A stretch of 64,000 nt of DNA, taken from contig JABYQN010000001.1 in the NCBI GenBank assembly GCA_022606135.1, forward strand, positions 2,604,001 to 2,668,000. The letters are read 5' to 3'. How positions within the stretch are numbered: position 1 is the first letter of the stretch; each line of letters starts with the position of its first letter. The notes under the pieces were generated by a model, which ran no database searches, was not told the origin of the DNA, and saw nothing but the letters and a program-made list of their open reading frames with translations. This document shows, in pieces, positions 1-12,495 of the stretch. The translations under genes were made by a program, and so were the position numbers. The DNA is from Fomes fomentarius (lineage: Eukaryota; Basidiomycota; Agaricomycetes; Polyporales; Polyporaceae).

Positions 1-674
1 GATGAACTTGGCGAAACAGTAAAAAGCCTCCAACTCGGATGGCATTGTGTAGAGGAACGGCGCAGCTAGCACATTCATGCCCTGCACATATGTGAAGCCG
101 AGTTGGTCGTTCTCTGTCCGGTCTGTACGTGTGTACTGGTGAGAACTCGGGCAAGGGCAAACTGGATCATGCGCACCATGATTTCGCCACACGAATGCAT
201 CTAACAACCTAACCAGCATGTCTTCACTGACCCGCTCCTTGAACCCTCGATCTGTCGCTAATGTTCTATCGTTACAGGGATGAGGGTGTGCTTGGGCAGA
301 TCGCGCGCGGGACCAACCTGAATGTATCGTTCCTGATCTTCTCCCGAACCTCACAAGGCCCTCGCGCGACATATTCCAGGAAGGATTCCGCCGATACCTC
401 TCGTACACGAAGAAGAATCTTCCATGTTCGCGGACGGAGCGATGGATCCTACGGAGTGACTTGATAGCTCAACGTTCATGAGGCGCGTCAGGAGGATGAA
501 ACATACCACAGTAGAAGGGATCCCGTCAACAAGAATCAACCGCCGGAGTTTCTTGGCTGCCTCCTCCATATCGGCCGCGGACCGTGCCTTGGTCGCGCTC
601 TTGTACTGCGCGAGTATCTTGTTGAATGAATGTGCCGTCGCGACGGCAGAGGGTTCTGGTGATGAGGACGACAT
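1..674 (-). CDS. BUB2: BUB2/Cdc16-type TBC-domain GAP, partial (3' end outside window)
   Basis: This is the N-terminal part of a Rab-GAP-like TBC protein of the BUB2 family. With Bfa1, that family acts as the GAP for the Tem1/Spg1 GTPase at the spindle pole and holds back mitotic exit or septation. Spliced from the minus strand it reads a short leader, then RRLILVDGIPS, LRPRTWKILLRVR, VREKIRNDTFR, TLATDRGFKERVSEDMLVRLL and, at the window edge, TYVQGMNVLAAPFLY. The last is the TBC YVQGMN motif, in the order seen in yeast Bub2. At least three short introns separate these blocks (near 440-505, 265-310 and 125-170). The first ATG in frame is at 674; the upstream in-frame codon at 698 is TTG. The catalytic-finger region and C terminus lie left of position 1. 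It is divergent from the adaptin gene, 182 bases away. The family call is firm; BUB2 rather than another short TBC protein rests on overall similarity. Confidence 0.85.
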
Positions 675-856
675 GAGGGGAAGGTGGTGGTCAAGCACAA
701 AGTCGCGACGCGCTGCAGTTGGGTTCCTCGGCTATCCACCTCCAGCCACAATCGCTCTTGCTATAGCCTCGAGATCCTTGACGCTTCTGTCATGCTCCCT
801 CTCGCGACTGCTTGTTCTTGACCTATTTGCTGGCTTTGCTGGGACACTCTGAAGTA

Positions 857-3800
857 TGGACGTGCCGTTTTCGTCGTCGGGAGCGATGAGCAGAGCTCAT
901 TATGCTCTCGTTCGCAAGGTAGAGACCGCAACCCCTCAGGCTGCCGACCAAATCCTTCTGGCCGAGGTTCAGTCTATCCGCCACCAACTCACGCGCTCAA
1001 CGTTGACCTTGGTCAGTGTTGCCGGGACATAGCAAGTACGGTGACGACTCATCGTCAATGCAGAAGCAATGCAGAGAGTACTTGGTCCTGTTGCTCTACT
1101 GTTCCATGGCAGTCAACCCTGGCGTGCATGTGGACATTGAGTTTGCCCTTCCTCATGCTATCAATCTGGCAGAGGCGGGGCAGTTAATACAGGACAAACG
1201 AACGGGTACGTGTCTCACATCTAGTCTATGGAAAAAAGCTAGAAGTCAGGCACAGGGTATTTGTTTTGCACTGAAGTCATGCCCTCGGAGCACGAGCTAC
1301 AACTGATGCTCGTGAACTCGATTCGGAAGGTATGCTTCATTGGAATCGCACTCTCGCACATGCTTGACATAATTCAGGACCTAGAGGACTCTTCCGTCCC
1401 GCGTATATGCCTCGCACTCGATACTCTGATACAATCTCCTTCTAGGGATGTCATACCCGCTGTACAGTCACGCCTTCACGACTTGCTGTCTCACCAATCG
1501 TCAGTGCCACCTTCTGTGCCATTCTATTTTCGCAGTATACTTGATCTCTTTCGTAGGTCTAACGTCAAGCGACGCGCCTTGCTAGCGTTTCATAAGCTGT
1601 CCGAACTCGACCCGGAGATTTTGAGAAGTATAGTGAACAAGACGGGGAAGCGCCTCAAGGACCCGGACCCTGTCGTTGTCAGTGCTGCTCTGATTTTGGG
1701 GAACGCGCTTGTGAAGGTGAAGGATACGTGATCCAAGTCGCAGCTACCTACTGACACTCTTCGGATTGCAGACGAACCATCTCCCTGTTGACAAGTTCCA
1801 TGCTGTCGTTTCCGAGCTTTTGGATCTTGCCTGGCAGCAAAGGCCGCCTGCAAGTGGTAGTATTTTGCTTGACAAGATTATCCAAACGCTTGCGCGACTG
1901 ACGTTAGTCCGCATGTCTTCTGACGTCCGGTCACTGGTTGACTTCATCTCAGTCCTTCAGTTCAAGACCTCAAGATCATCATACAAATCATTGGTCACTA
2001 CTCCCTCCATGGACCACCTGCTTATGGTGAGAAAGTTCTGTGTCTCTTTGGGCTAGTCTGACGATGCCATGCAGCCATCATTCATCAGTGCTTTCGCGCT
2101 GTGGCTGCATCGACGACCGATGTACTGGCTGAGGTTCAAACTAACAGCGGGACAGCGTTCATCAAAGAGATACGACACCTCCTGACGTCCCAAGACCCCA
2201 ATGGTCTTTATCTCTTCATAACTTGTCTAGCGTCCGTTGATCCGACACTATGGGCTGGTACAAGTCCGGAGATTCCATCGGTGCTGGAGGAGTGGGAGGT
2301 CGAACGCGTTATGAAGTTGCTTGACAGCGCAGACAAGTTGATCCGGAAACAGGTAGGTATACTGCACCCTGTTCTTCCGCCATGTTCTCTGACCTAGCAT
2401 GTGCCTGTAGACCTTGCGGACCCTGTGGCATGTTGACCAAGGGATTGTCGAGTCCTACTACGTACGAGCGCTGCAAGGGGATTTGCCATCATCTTCGATG
2501 CATGGGTCCGATGACAGCCTACCGCGCCTTCTGGAAATCCTGGATATCATATGCGGGGACAATGGAGAAGCGTACGCTCACCAGCTCAAGAGCGTCCTGA
2601 AATCCGTTGAGGGGGACGGGCCTCTTAACAAGAGAATCGTATTGCAGGACGCAGTCGAAGAGATGCTAGTCCGCATACACGGCGGTATGTACTTTGAGAC
2701 GCGCGCACACTCGCTTACGATTAGACTCATTGACATGTCTCAGCCGACTCTGCATGGCGGAGCGCGTGTATTGGTGTTCTATTCACTACTGTCATCGACA
2801 AGGACAGCGAAGTTGGCCCGACGCTTATGGTCATTCTGACCGCACTTTTCTGCGAATATCTTGAGCATTCACCAAGTTCCCCCGTTGAGCTGCTGCGAGG
2901 ACTATCAGCGCGCCTTGCTTCATATTCTGGTGAGCTAGCTGCAATGATCTGAGTTTTGTGGACCCTTTGTGATCAGTGATTGCATTGCAGCTTCGATTCA
3001 AGATGCTTGTCTCATCACTATGTTACGCATTTCCGTTTCAGCCGATGAGGTGCCTCAAGAGGTTATCGAAGCGGTCAAGGAAGTCCATGCTCGTAGCGGG
3101 CGACATTTACGACGGGTATGTCTTACACACCCAATCAGGCTAGTCCTCTCACCTCACCAAGATACAAACGCAGCGATGTGATCAGTTCACCAACCTCTAC
3201 AAGTCCCGAGAGGTCTTGCGACGCATAATTACAAGCACCCACTCATCTTCAGTGAGTAACCGGTAAAATCCTTCCTATACCCGATCTCCTTGCCAACACA
3301 ATGTAGCTCCCAGACTTCGTCTTCGCGTTGGAGAAATACGAAGCGGATCAGCAGAGGGCGCCTTCCCGCTCTCCTGTGCTCTTGCCAAGCTCCCCGCCCT
3401 TGAAGCCCCACACTCCGGAACCGACATCATCAAGAGCCTCGCCTGTGCCTAGTAAACTCCGCTATGCAGCGTACGAGCCTCCGAAACCGACAAACAGGTT
3501 GAGGCGTATGAGCAGCGGTAGCTCCCGGCATTCCGATGACGGCTCGCGGAGATCGTTCCAGGATCCCATGTCGATGACCGTGACCGCTGGCGATTTGACG
3601 CTTGCGGCGCAAACATCCGACCTGCGCTCCATTCCCAGTGTGAGCAAGAGCACTCTTGAGTCGCTTGATCCGTTGCGAGATGCTGAATTGTGTATCACTC
3701 TAGAGCTCTCCGCGACAAGCAGGGCTGTCGCCCTTGCCGATCGTACAGGTCCTCGACGAAGAGCCCTCGGTATGTAACGAACGACTCCCAAGCCTAAGTC

Positions 3801-4292
3801 CGAGTCCTTCCATAAATATACTAAAGGTTATCACAGATGGTACCCGCGGACCTCATCGCTCTCGACTCTCCATTCATGTCCGAACCCGCTGCGCCCTCCA
3901 TCGCCAGCACTCTCGGCAGTGTTGTGGAGCCAGACTTCGAGAAGACCTGGAATGCACTCGAGTCCGGCGCCGCTCGAGGGTGGTGTGAGTCGTCTATGGA
4001 TACTATATTGAGGAAGTTGCAGGGGCTCCAGCGACGCCTCCGGGTGACTGAGCGAGATAGACCGCCATTCGAAGGTATGTTAACCTCCAAATGTCCTCTG
4101 GTATATATATACTCACACAGCTCTCTTGTAGGGGATCTGAAAATTATCATCGGTCCTGAGACCATAAGTGCATCCTCAAAGGCAGGACTTGCGGCGATAC
4201 GGTTGAAAGAGAGTGATGACGACAGTTGTTTGTGGTGGGTAAGAAGTGAAGACGAGCAGTTACGAAACATCATCAAGGCGACGCTGAGATGA
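857..4292 (+). CDS. AP-4 epsilon-like adaptin (large subunit of an adaptor complex)
   Basis: Adaptin N-terminal (HEAT-like) large chain of a vesicle coat adaptor complex. The start at 857 gives MDVPFSSSGAMSRAHYAL, then QCREYLVLLLYCSMAV, RTGYLFCTEVMPSEHELQLM, LVNSIRKDLEDSSVPRICLA, VIPAVQSRLHDLLSH and VKRRALLAFHKLSE. These align in order with the trunk of AP-4 epsilon (RTGYLA.SLFL..DHEL, VNTIQ.DL, EMIPAVLP, RRKAVLALYK). Later blocks (LIRKQTLRTLWHVDQGIV, FETRAHSLTIRLIDM) fit the distal trunk. A Ser/Pro-rich hinge follows at about 3330-3600. A short C-terminal module (GDLKIIIGPETISASSKAGL) ends at 4292. About ten short introns are implied; one example is the intron ending just before 1558. Frames suggest a small intron near 3695-3725 that I could not place exactly. 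Gamma-adaptin of AP-1 is the main alternative, but the sequence is divergent and closer to epsilon. It ends 66 bases from the convergent CCT4 stop. Confidence 0.75.
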
Positions 4293-4358
4293 CATGAGCA
4301 CCCATGGGTTAGCAGTAATGCGGTATATCTGTACACTTGGTTTTGCTACTACTACTAT

Positions 4359-6415
4359 CTATCGTGCTTGAACATAGTCGTCGATCTTGAGCAGGAGGCA
4401 CACCGTTTCTGTCGCGAGCTCAACTGCACTCGTCGACACGAGCAGGGGCTGCACGACGTCCTCCTCCAGGATGTTGGAGATGAGGCCCTGATTGACAGTT
4501 CAACATCGCAGATAATGGGTAGGTACATGATGCTCACTTTTCGGACGTTGATACCAGCGTTCACTTCACCAAGCGCATGCCGGTTACGGAGCTCGGTGAC
4601 TATCGCAATTGGGTTGAGACCAGCGTTCTCCGCAAGCGTCGTCGGGATGACCTCCAACGCATCCGCATACGCCTGGAAACAGTATGCCTCCATACCCTTG
4701 AGGGAGTGGGCGTACTGCGAGAGTAAACGCGAGATGTGGATCTCGGGTGCACCGCCGCCAGCAATCAGGGCCCTATGCGTATTCAGGGTCAACAATGAGA
4801 AGGGACAGAATATAAAGATGAAAAATGTCACACCGCTTCTTCACGAGGCACCGAACTACACAGAGTGCATCGTGCAGACTCCGCTCGCACTCTTCGAGGA
4901 CAAGGCTATTGCTACCCATCGCGAGCACGCTAACCGTGCGTCCCCGGTTCTTCACGCCCGTAATCTTGACAACCTTGGCCCCTGCGTGCGTCGTCTCCTC
5001 GACAAGATCTGCGTAACCGAGCTTATCCTCTGTGAACGCCTCAATATCCGCTACAGGCTTGCATCCCAAGCTCTTGGACAGGAACTCGATCTCGTCACGT
5101 TCAACGTCCTTCACGACCAGGATATTGAGCCGCTTGAGGAAGGTGAGCGAGATGTCGTCAACCGCGTCACGGAGAATGGACTTCTGGATCAGGAGTACGT
5201 TGCAGTTTGCCTTCTTGATCTTCTTGCAGATGTTCAAGAGGTATTGACGACCCTCCTTTATCACCTTGTCCATTTGCCGGTAGTCATTGATCACGACAGT
5301 GTTGTCCATCTGCGCCCATGTGAGGACAACACCAGACCATATTGATACTCATACGTACATCAGGTTTGGGAGCACTGAGCTGGAATTGAATGATGCCAAT
5401 CTTCGCCTTCTCTATCCGTGTTGGGCCGCTAACGGTAGTGACGACATTTTGGTTAAGAACGACACCGTCGACGAGTTCTGTGTCCTCTATGGTGCCGCCA
5501 ACCTTCTTGACGATACGGATGTCTCGAAGGTCAACATTGGAAGAAGTGGGCGTGACAAGGCGAGTGACTGCAGACACAGCGATGGGCGCGAGTGTAGAAG
5601 AGTATTGTGAAACGATCTCATGGAAGAAGCGAGTGAGCTTGGGGTCGATCGAGTGCAACGCGTTGTTGCCTTACTTTCGAGTTTAGGGACGTTGTAGCGG
5701 CACGGAGAAGCGATGTCCTGTCATCGAGGTTGATTGGAGTCGAAAGTTCCGTCAAGTATTCGACTGCCTTCGCAGATGCTTTTTGGAAGGATTCGGCGAT
5801 GATGGTGGGATGCATGCCTTTTTGCAGCATTTTCTCTGCTGCACCGAGAAAGCTTCCAGCGAGAACAACAACAGACGTAGTTCCATCGCCAGCCTCTATA
5901 TCTTGTGCAGCAGAGAGATCGACAAGCTGATCGCCTGTGAATACAAGGAGGTACCAGTCATTCTGAGTTACACACCATTTTGGCAGCAGGATGCAGGGCT
6001 TGAATGCTCTTCAAGATCGTTGCACCATCGTTGGTGATGATAAGTTCGCCCTTGGATGTCTGGATCTATGTAGAGAACGAATCGGATTTAAGTGTCTGCA
6101 AAGAGACTAAATAAGCCAGTACGCACCATCTTATCCATCCCTCTCGGACCCAATGATGTCCGCACAGCGTCGCTAATCGCTATTTGCGCGTCGTGTCAAA
6201 CGATGCGTATAACCAAGATTGGAGATTATTTGTTCATACCCTTCGCGGCGACCATGTTAGACAAGCGCACCTCCATGGGCTTGCCCTGTTCATGATATCG
6301 GTCAATTGTATTGTTCTCGTTCTCATGATTCGGTATGTATGAGACGCACCTTGTCATTGAAGGCTTTGTTTGCCCCAGAGAGTGGGGCAGAAGCAGCAGG
6401 AAGAGCGGTGGACAT
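4359..6415 (-). CDS. CCT4: T-complex protein 1 subunit delta (CCT4 chaperonin)
   Basis: Delta subunit of the cytosolic CCT/TRiC chaperonin, which folds actin, tubulin and other proteins using ATP. The start at 6415 gives [19 protein letters not shown]. Further blocks are [15 protein letters not shown], a GDGTT ATP-site motif ([14 protein letters not shown]), [96 protein letters not shown] and the C-terminal [12 protein letters not shown]. All are in family order and the protein looks full length (about 530 residues). The order of DVERDEIEF and [11 protein letters not shown] marks the delta paralogue. About eight short introns are present, for example one separating VKKR from RALIAGGG near 4775-4835. 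It shares a 178-base divergent promoter with UFD1. Confidence 0.95.
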
Positions 6416-6593
6416 GGCGAATGAGGAGATGGAACGTACCCAAAACTCGAAGTGCAAAGTGACAAGGGCCTAAGCGCGTCCAATATTCTGCACGTGAGAT
6501 GAAGCGCCCAATTACGCGTTGAGGTCAGAGCCACAATCTGGTGCAGCTGCCGCTCATTTCTTGTCTCTAACCAGCATCTCCTCTGCAGATATC

Positions 6594-8291
6594 ATGGCTT
6601 TCGTGCGTGGCAAGCTCTCTTCGTTTGCCGGCGCTGACCTTGCTGCAGTTTGACCCAGATCAATTAGGAGTAGGCGGTCCCGGCGGCTTCTTGGCTCAGT
6701 TCGCTCAGTATGTTTCCCGGTGGTCTTCTATTCGACACAAACTTATACACAGCACAGAGGTTTAGGCGGACCTGCCCTCCGCCGTGTCGCAAGGCCGAAC
6801 CCAAGAGCATACGATGAATACTTCAAGGCATACAGCGTCGCCATGCTTCCCGGGAGGGCGAGAGACAACGTCAGTTATGGTGGCAAGAGTGCGTATCATT
6901 CAGGAAATTATCATGTCGCATCAACTCACTGTGAATAACATGCAGTTATCATGCCTCAGTCTGCTCTTGCCAATCTCACAAACCTTGATCTCGAATCACC
7001 CTGGATGTTCAAGCTTCGTAACCCCGCCAATCCCGCAGCTTCCACCCACTCTGGTGTGCTGGAGTTCATCGCAGCGGAGGGCTGTGTCCACCTGCCGCAC
7101 TGGATGATGAGGACTCTCAGGTTGAATGAGGGAGACCCTATTCGCGTTACTGGCTGCGAATTGCAAAAGGGCAAGATGGTCAAGCTCCAGGCTCAGACCG
7201 TGGACTTCCTCGAGATTTCTGACCCCAAGGCTGTGTATGTCCTCTCATCCCAATTTTACACAGACATGAATCTGATGTCATCCGTAGACTCGAACAAGCG
7301 CTGCGCAACTTCTCAGCATTGACCCAAGGGGACATCATTGAGATATCGTACAACTCGATCGTCTTCGGCTTGCTCGTGATGGAAACACATCCTGGTGGCG
7401 AAGGCATCAGCGTTCTGGACACCGACTTGGAGGTTGATTTCGCTGCACCTGTTGGTTATGTTGAGCCCGAGAGGAAGGTTGTGCCGCAATCCACTATGGC
7501 GTCCAAGCTCAACATCGACTTGAATTCTTCCACACCTGGCTCCTCTCGCCCATCGTCATCTATGGCGGGTGCTTTCTCTGGTGCAGCTCCCAGAGGTGGC
7601 GCCATCAGCAAGGGTGGCGATCACTGGGAGAGTTTCAAGGGGAAGGGAGAGACGCTTGGTGGCCGGAAGACCAAAGGAAAGGGTATCAGCCACAGGAAAG
7701 CGGAGGAAGTCGCAGTGGAAAGCAAGATCATCCGAACAGAGTACGTCCGACAACTGCGACGTGTTGTTCATAACGTAGAGTTAACCCTCCTCCCAGTAAG
7801 CATCGCATCGTAACGAACAACAGTCTCGAGGACGATGTCTACGTCCCGGCACCTTTGAACTTGCCCTTCGGGAAATTGTTCTTTGGTTTCAATGTCCAAA
7901 CCTACGTACCGCCTCAACAGTCCTCCGAAGCCTCTCCTCAGCAGGTCAGTACCGCGTAGAATATACAGTTGTTCACAACGCTCACATTGATCGTCCTCAG
8001 TCGAGCTCCTTCTCGGGATCCGGAGCGACCCTCACCGGAGGTAGCACACAAGCCTCATCGTCTGCAAAGGGCAAAGGCAAGGAGCAACCCTCCTCGACAT
8101 CGTGGGGCTCCGGTGGTCAGACACTGGGTAGGCGTGCTGCAAGCTCGCAGCCACGTGCATTTGGGGCAGGAGGTGCTTCCGTGCCCGTCTTGCCCAGTCG
8201 CAATAAACCACTGGAACGAGAGAGAAGCCCGACACCGGACTTTGGCGTGGATGAAGATGAAGACATCGACATCGATTATGATAGTGATTGA
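6594..8291 (+). CDS. UFD1: Ubiquitin fusion degradation protein 1
   Basis: UFD1 pairs with NPL4 to recruit the Cdc48/p97 ATPase to ubiquitinated substrates in ER-associated and nuclear degradation. The start at 6594 encodes MAF, followed by an intron and FDPDQLGVGGPGGFLAQFAQ. The conserved barrel then reads YDEYFKAYSVAMLPGRARDN, YGGKIIMPQSALANLTNLD, SPWMFKLRNPANPAASTHSG, VLEFIAAEGCVHLPHWMM and TVDFLEISDPKAV. EQALRNFSALTQGDIIEI and VFGLLVMETHPGGEGISVLD follow, a standard UFD1 series. The C-terminal third is Ser/Gly-rich with a GKGKEQPSSTSWGSGG stretch. It ends in an acidic tail (DEDEDIDIDYDSD), a usual place for Cdc48/Npl4 contacts. Introns are short (about 45-60 bases). The first coding exon is only nine bases, so the exact start depends on that splice. 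Confidence 0.95.
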
Positions 8292-8549
8292 TGGTGCACG
8301 TCCTATCTTATCATTCTCTACTACGAGCGATATCGATAGTGGTTGGAACAGATTCCTTGGACATTCCCTGCAACGTAGCAGTCTCCCGCCAAGTGTATAG
8401 TGACGATTCACGAATTTAAGGACGACGACTCCCGCAGCGACATCATGCGCGTCGCATGCACTTGTATCATTGACCCCTGCAATAGATTATGATCATCACA
8501 TTGGATGCCATCGTCTAGCGTGTATATAGCAACATATTCTCGCATGTAT

Positions 8550-10736
8550 CTACAGCATCACGACACCAATGCCTTTCCCCGCAGGAACGCCATTTACGGG
8601 AGTCAATCCCGCCAAAGGTGCGGTGCGCCAATTGTACAGATAGAAGTTCAGAATGCCATCACCTTGACCGAACTACGAGAAACAATCGTTAACAAGTACA
8701 ATCCGTGCGACGCTCGATTATCAGGAGACGTACCCTCATGTCGCTCAGGAAGCATACATTGTCCATGAGCGTGAGCGCGTTCAGCACGTCGAAGCCAGCC
8801 TTCTCCGCGATGATCAGCGTGTCGCCGACGAGCTCTTCAAGGCGCCTCTTCAGACGGCCGCTCTCCTCTGCGCCCTGTTCGAACGCGGTCTCCGTGGCAT
8901 AGTAGTATAGATACGCAGCGTTGAGTATGTTGTGCTTCTCGTGGTTCATGATCGTCGACGGCAGCGAGTAGAACGAGAAAAAGTCCGTGATTTTGTGCGT
9001 CTTTGGGTTCTGCCACCGTGCAAGCCACATCAGATTATGCACATAGACGAGTAGCGCGGCAAGATAGACTGACCTCGACAACGTACGTCCACATAACCTG
9101 ACCTTCGCGCTTGATTCTCCAGCTGTCGCCACCGCGCGGGCCCTCGCCGAGGCCGGTGTGGAACTGGTGGCGGACGTCGTCCTCGTTCATGACGGGGACC
9201 ATGTCGAATCTCTGCATGTACCGCGTGAAGAGGTCGAGCACCTGCGGGACGTCGCGCTCTTCCATCTCGCGTAGCCCCTGGTCGAGCAACCGCGGCCGAT
9301 CGGGGACTTTGTGCAGGCGAATCATGCGTGCGAGAGTTGAGTTTGACGGGATGCTGGTGAAGCGAACGTCTACAAGCTTCGGCATGTTGAGACATCGGTG
9401 GTAGTACCTACATGGGCGCGTGACCCGTATTGAGTATCGATAGTGGATCATACACAAGATAGACGTACCGACAGCTGGTTACGGGCGTAGGTATGAGGAT
9501 ACCACCAGTGTACAGTGCCTGGAAAGTGCCCTTGAGATGGCATTGTCGAGTGACCTCCTTGATCAGCACAGGTGCTAACCGCTTGGAGCGCAGCTTCTTG
9601 TGCACACAGAGGAAGTTCACCTCGCTGGCATCGACGACGCTATAGGTAAATCAATGAGTCAAAAGGAAACCGTCGGGTTCCCTGTGCACTTACTTGTCGC
9701 GGACGCGAACTCTGATTGGTACACCTGAAATGAAAGCAACGAGTTTCTTGCTGGATGCAACTCTCACCCCGACATGCCATTCCTTGTGGTAGCCTGGTGG
9801 CTTGAGAGCCCTGCGAGAACACCCATCGGGGGTCAAAACTACGTCTGATCCATGACTAGTATTTGTAGGCGCACCAGGAGAAGAACTCTGCTGAATACTG
9901 GAAACGGAAGGAGGCATCATCGTCTTCGACATAATTGGCAGATAGAAGCTCGTAGAGCTCTCTCAGCTGTGGAGAACGTGTGTTAGGAAGGATAGTGATC
10001 AGGAAGTACGTGGGTCTTGCCTGTGCAGGGTCGTCGATGTCCAGTGTTGACCACATGAACTCCTTTGGTAGTGGGTACGGTTCCTGTCGAACCTCCTCGC
10101 GGGGCTTGGATGGCTCAATGGGTCCATCCACCTCTGGCGGGGCCTCGCCTGCGTTATCGACCTTAGTCCGCAATCACATTTGAATTTCGATCGAACATAG
10201 TTTCACCTAGTTGTGGCACGGGTTGTGTCGACCAGAACTATACATACCCCACAATCACTACGGGGACGGGCGAAGAAACACACCGAAAGCGAACTGACCT
10301 TATGTCCTCCAGTATCCTTCCTGTTAATCCCTCCGATACCCGCGTTGCCCTGGATGACGTCCTTCAGCTTCATCTGCTCCAGCGCCTTCCTTACAGTCTC
10401 CGAGTCCGCATTCGCAGCGGCCTCGCCGCCCTCCGCGCGGACCTTCTCGAGGACTATCTTGACGACATCATCTGGGATCGCATCCTTGCTCCCACCCCTC
10501 AGCGCGCTGAGTGCCTTGATCGCCTTTGACCGCTTCTTCTTTTTCTTCTTGCTCGACGTACTGGGCGTCGTCGCCTGCACTCCGGAGGAGGATCCCGCCG
10601 CAGAGCCTGCGCGCTCGTCCTCGTCTTCAGAGCCTTCGGAGCCAGAGTGATCTCCTTCGTCTGCGGACGATGGGGTCGGCTCGAGGTCGACGGCCTTCTC
10701 TTTGGCTTTCTGCTGCGATGTGGATGGCTCGGACAT
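8550..10736 (-). CDS. NMT1: Glycylpeptide N-tetradecanoyltransferase (N-myristoyltransferase)
   Basis: Transfers myristate from myristoyl-CoA to N-terminal glycines of proteins such as Arf and G-alpha subunits. The start at 10736 gives [20 protein letters not shown]. Next come an acidic stretch, a polylysine block ([10 protein letters not shown], a ribosome-targeting feature of NMTs) and [13 protein letters not shown]. The catalytic fold follows: [65 protein letters not shown] and the NMT signature [20 protein letters not shown]. After that come [61 protein letters not shown] and the terminal GKGIGVVML. The free C-terminal leucine acts as catalytic base in this family and is present. There are about eight short introns. 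It is convergent with UFD1 (258 bases between stops). Confidence 0.95.
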
Positions 10737-10996
10737 TGTGGGGGTGGTAGTCGGAGGGAGAGACCGCGAGAGTGTATTCGGGAAAGAGGCGCGGTGAGCA
10801 TCCCGGGAGTCATGACGTGCCTCCACAGGCACAGAGCGCTTCCATGAATCTCGTAGACAGATCTAACTTTCAGCCCGAGTTCGGGTCGCGTGGTTGTATT
10901 GGTGACATTGACAGCGATTTATATAAGCAGCATGCATCATTGCTTGCAGCGATAGTAGTGGCAAAGTTACACAATAAGTTACACATATAATCGGAC

Positions 10997-12495
10997 TCAT
11001 AGTCCTCTTCTCCGCCTCTTGACTCGTTCAGCAAGACTCAAATCACTGTCTGCCGAATTCACGATGTTGGGGACGGCATCTTGGAGTTGCGGAAGGACTT
11101 CATCCATCTCTGATGAGGGGGGCTCGAGCTTCCGACCCCCACGCTTTGCTTGAGGTCGTTTCCGCTTGAGTGGGCTCATGGACGAGGTAGGAGTTGATGC
11201 GGTTGGGCTGTCTCCGGATGACACCGATCCTCGACCTGGTGTCAGTCCTGGTGTTGATGGGGTCGAAAGAGATGGAAGACCGTAGGACGCAAAGGATTTC
11301 AGATCAGCGGTGAACAGGACCTGCAAGAAGACCAGACCTCAATCTTATGAAGTCACAGACAAACATTACGATGCGATACTTACTGAATGTGCCCAGCCAG
11401 CGTAATCTCCCCAGACAGCTGTGAGCTTTGTGCTTACTTCCTCGTATACTTTGGGAGACATAGTCCCTGTCTTGGACGCGCCGCGCAGGCCATAATGTTT
11501 GATGGCAATCTGGTGTACGTGTGTATCCACAGGGATCACTTCCTTCTATACGGAAACTGAATATTGGCTGTCCCATACATGCGGACGAGTGAGCTCACCT
11601 TGTCCAGGCTCATGAGCAAGACACAATCCGCGACTTTGCGGCCCACGCCCATGAACTTAAGGAGCTCTGTCCGTGCCTCTACTGTGGCCATTTTACGCAA
11701 CGTCCGAAGCCACTCTTCGGACGGCTCCAAGAGCGTCCGTGAATCAGGTGTCTTGCCGTGGACATCTACTAGCATTGCTGCTGTCTTTTGTATGAAGTCG
11801 GCGCGATATCCAAAGCCAAGGGTGCGTAGCCGTGCGCTAACTTCGGGTGCAGCTAGAGCAGATGGTGGAGGGAACGGGTGGTAGGGCTCTTCGGCCAAGT
11901 CGGAACCGGAGGGCGGAGGGAGCGTCAGGAGAGGAGGCGAGTAAGTGACACACAAAGACTTGACCATCTTGGTTATCCGTGCGATGTTGTTGTTAGACGA
12001 GCAAATGAAGCTGCAGGGGTCTATAGAGGAAGAGCAAGGTGGTAGGGAGACCGGCACTCACGAGATGAGATTCTCAAAAGGGTCCTGCCTCAGCATCCTT
12101 ATTCCTTCGAACCGATCACGGACGCCTTTGAAGACAGGATCAACCCCGCTCCATTGGCGATAGAGGTCAACTAGGTCGATGTCAAACTGAAAGTAGTCGC
12201 GTATCCAGGCAAGAGTCTCGGCCTCTCGTATTTCTACGTCTCCAGTCGCTGTAGGAGGAAACAGAGAACGGTAGAAGAGTGTGTCACGTGTTTGGCGTAG
12301 ACAGACCACCCTATCGCGCAGACAAAGTCGGTATTCGTGGGTCGGAGTTGTGGAATCTAGTACTGGCTGTTCAGGAGGAAGGAGTGGGAAGATATTCCAG
12401 CGGAAGGACTGTCCACACTTGAGTACGGCAGCTAGAGATAGCTGTGCGAGGGGTAGGGGAAGAGCACGAAACCCTGCGGATGAAACGCTAGACAT
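10997..12495 (-). CDS. OGG1: 8-oxoguanine DNA glycosylase/AP lyase
   Basis: Bifunctional glycosylase that removes 8-oxoguanine from DNA. The start at 12495 gives MSSVSSAGFRALPLPLAQLS, then LAAVLKCGQSFRWN, WIRDYFQFDIDLVDLYRQWS, LRQDPFENLIS and FICSSNNNIARITKMV. The helix-hairpin-helix region is ELLKFMGVGRKVADCVLLMS, carrying the Schiff-base lysine (GRK). The catalytic aspartate follows in IPVDTHVHQIAIKHYGL. Then come SPKVYEEVSTKLTAVWGDYA and a C-terminal extension of about 100 residues rich in Ser/Pro and basic clusters. It ends in KRRRRGL, a likely nuclear localisation signal. All catalytic positions are intact. Three or four short introns. It lies in tandem upstream of NMT1 on the same strand, and is divergent from the gene at 12876. 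Confidence 0.95.

Noticed and set aside
10203..10735. Plus-strand open frame opposite the NMT1 N terminus
   Set aside because: It is the mirror of the Ser/Lys-rich NMT1 exon; its Phe/Ala/Ser composition comes from the complementary strand.
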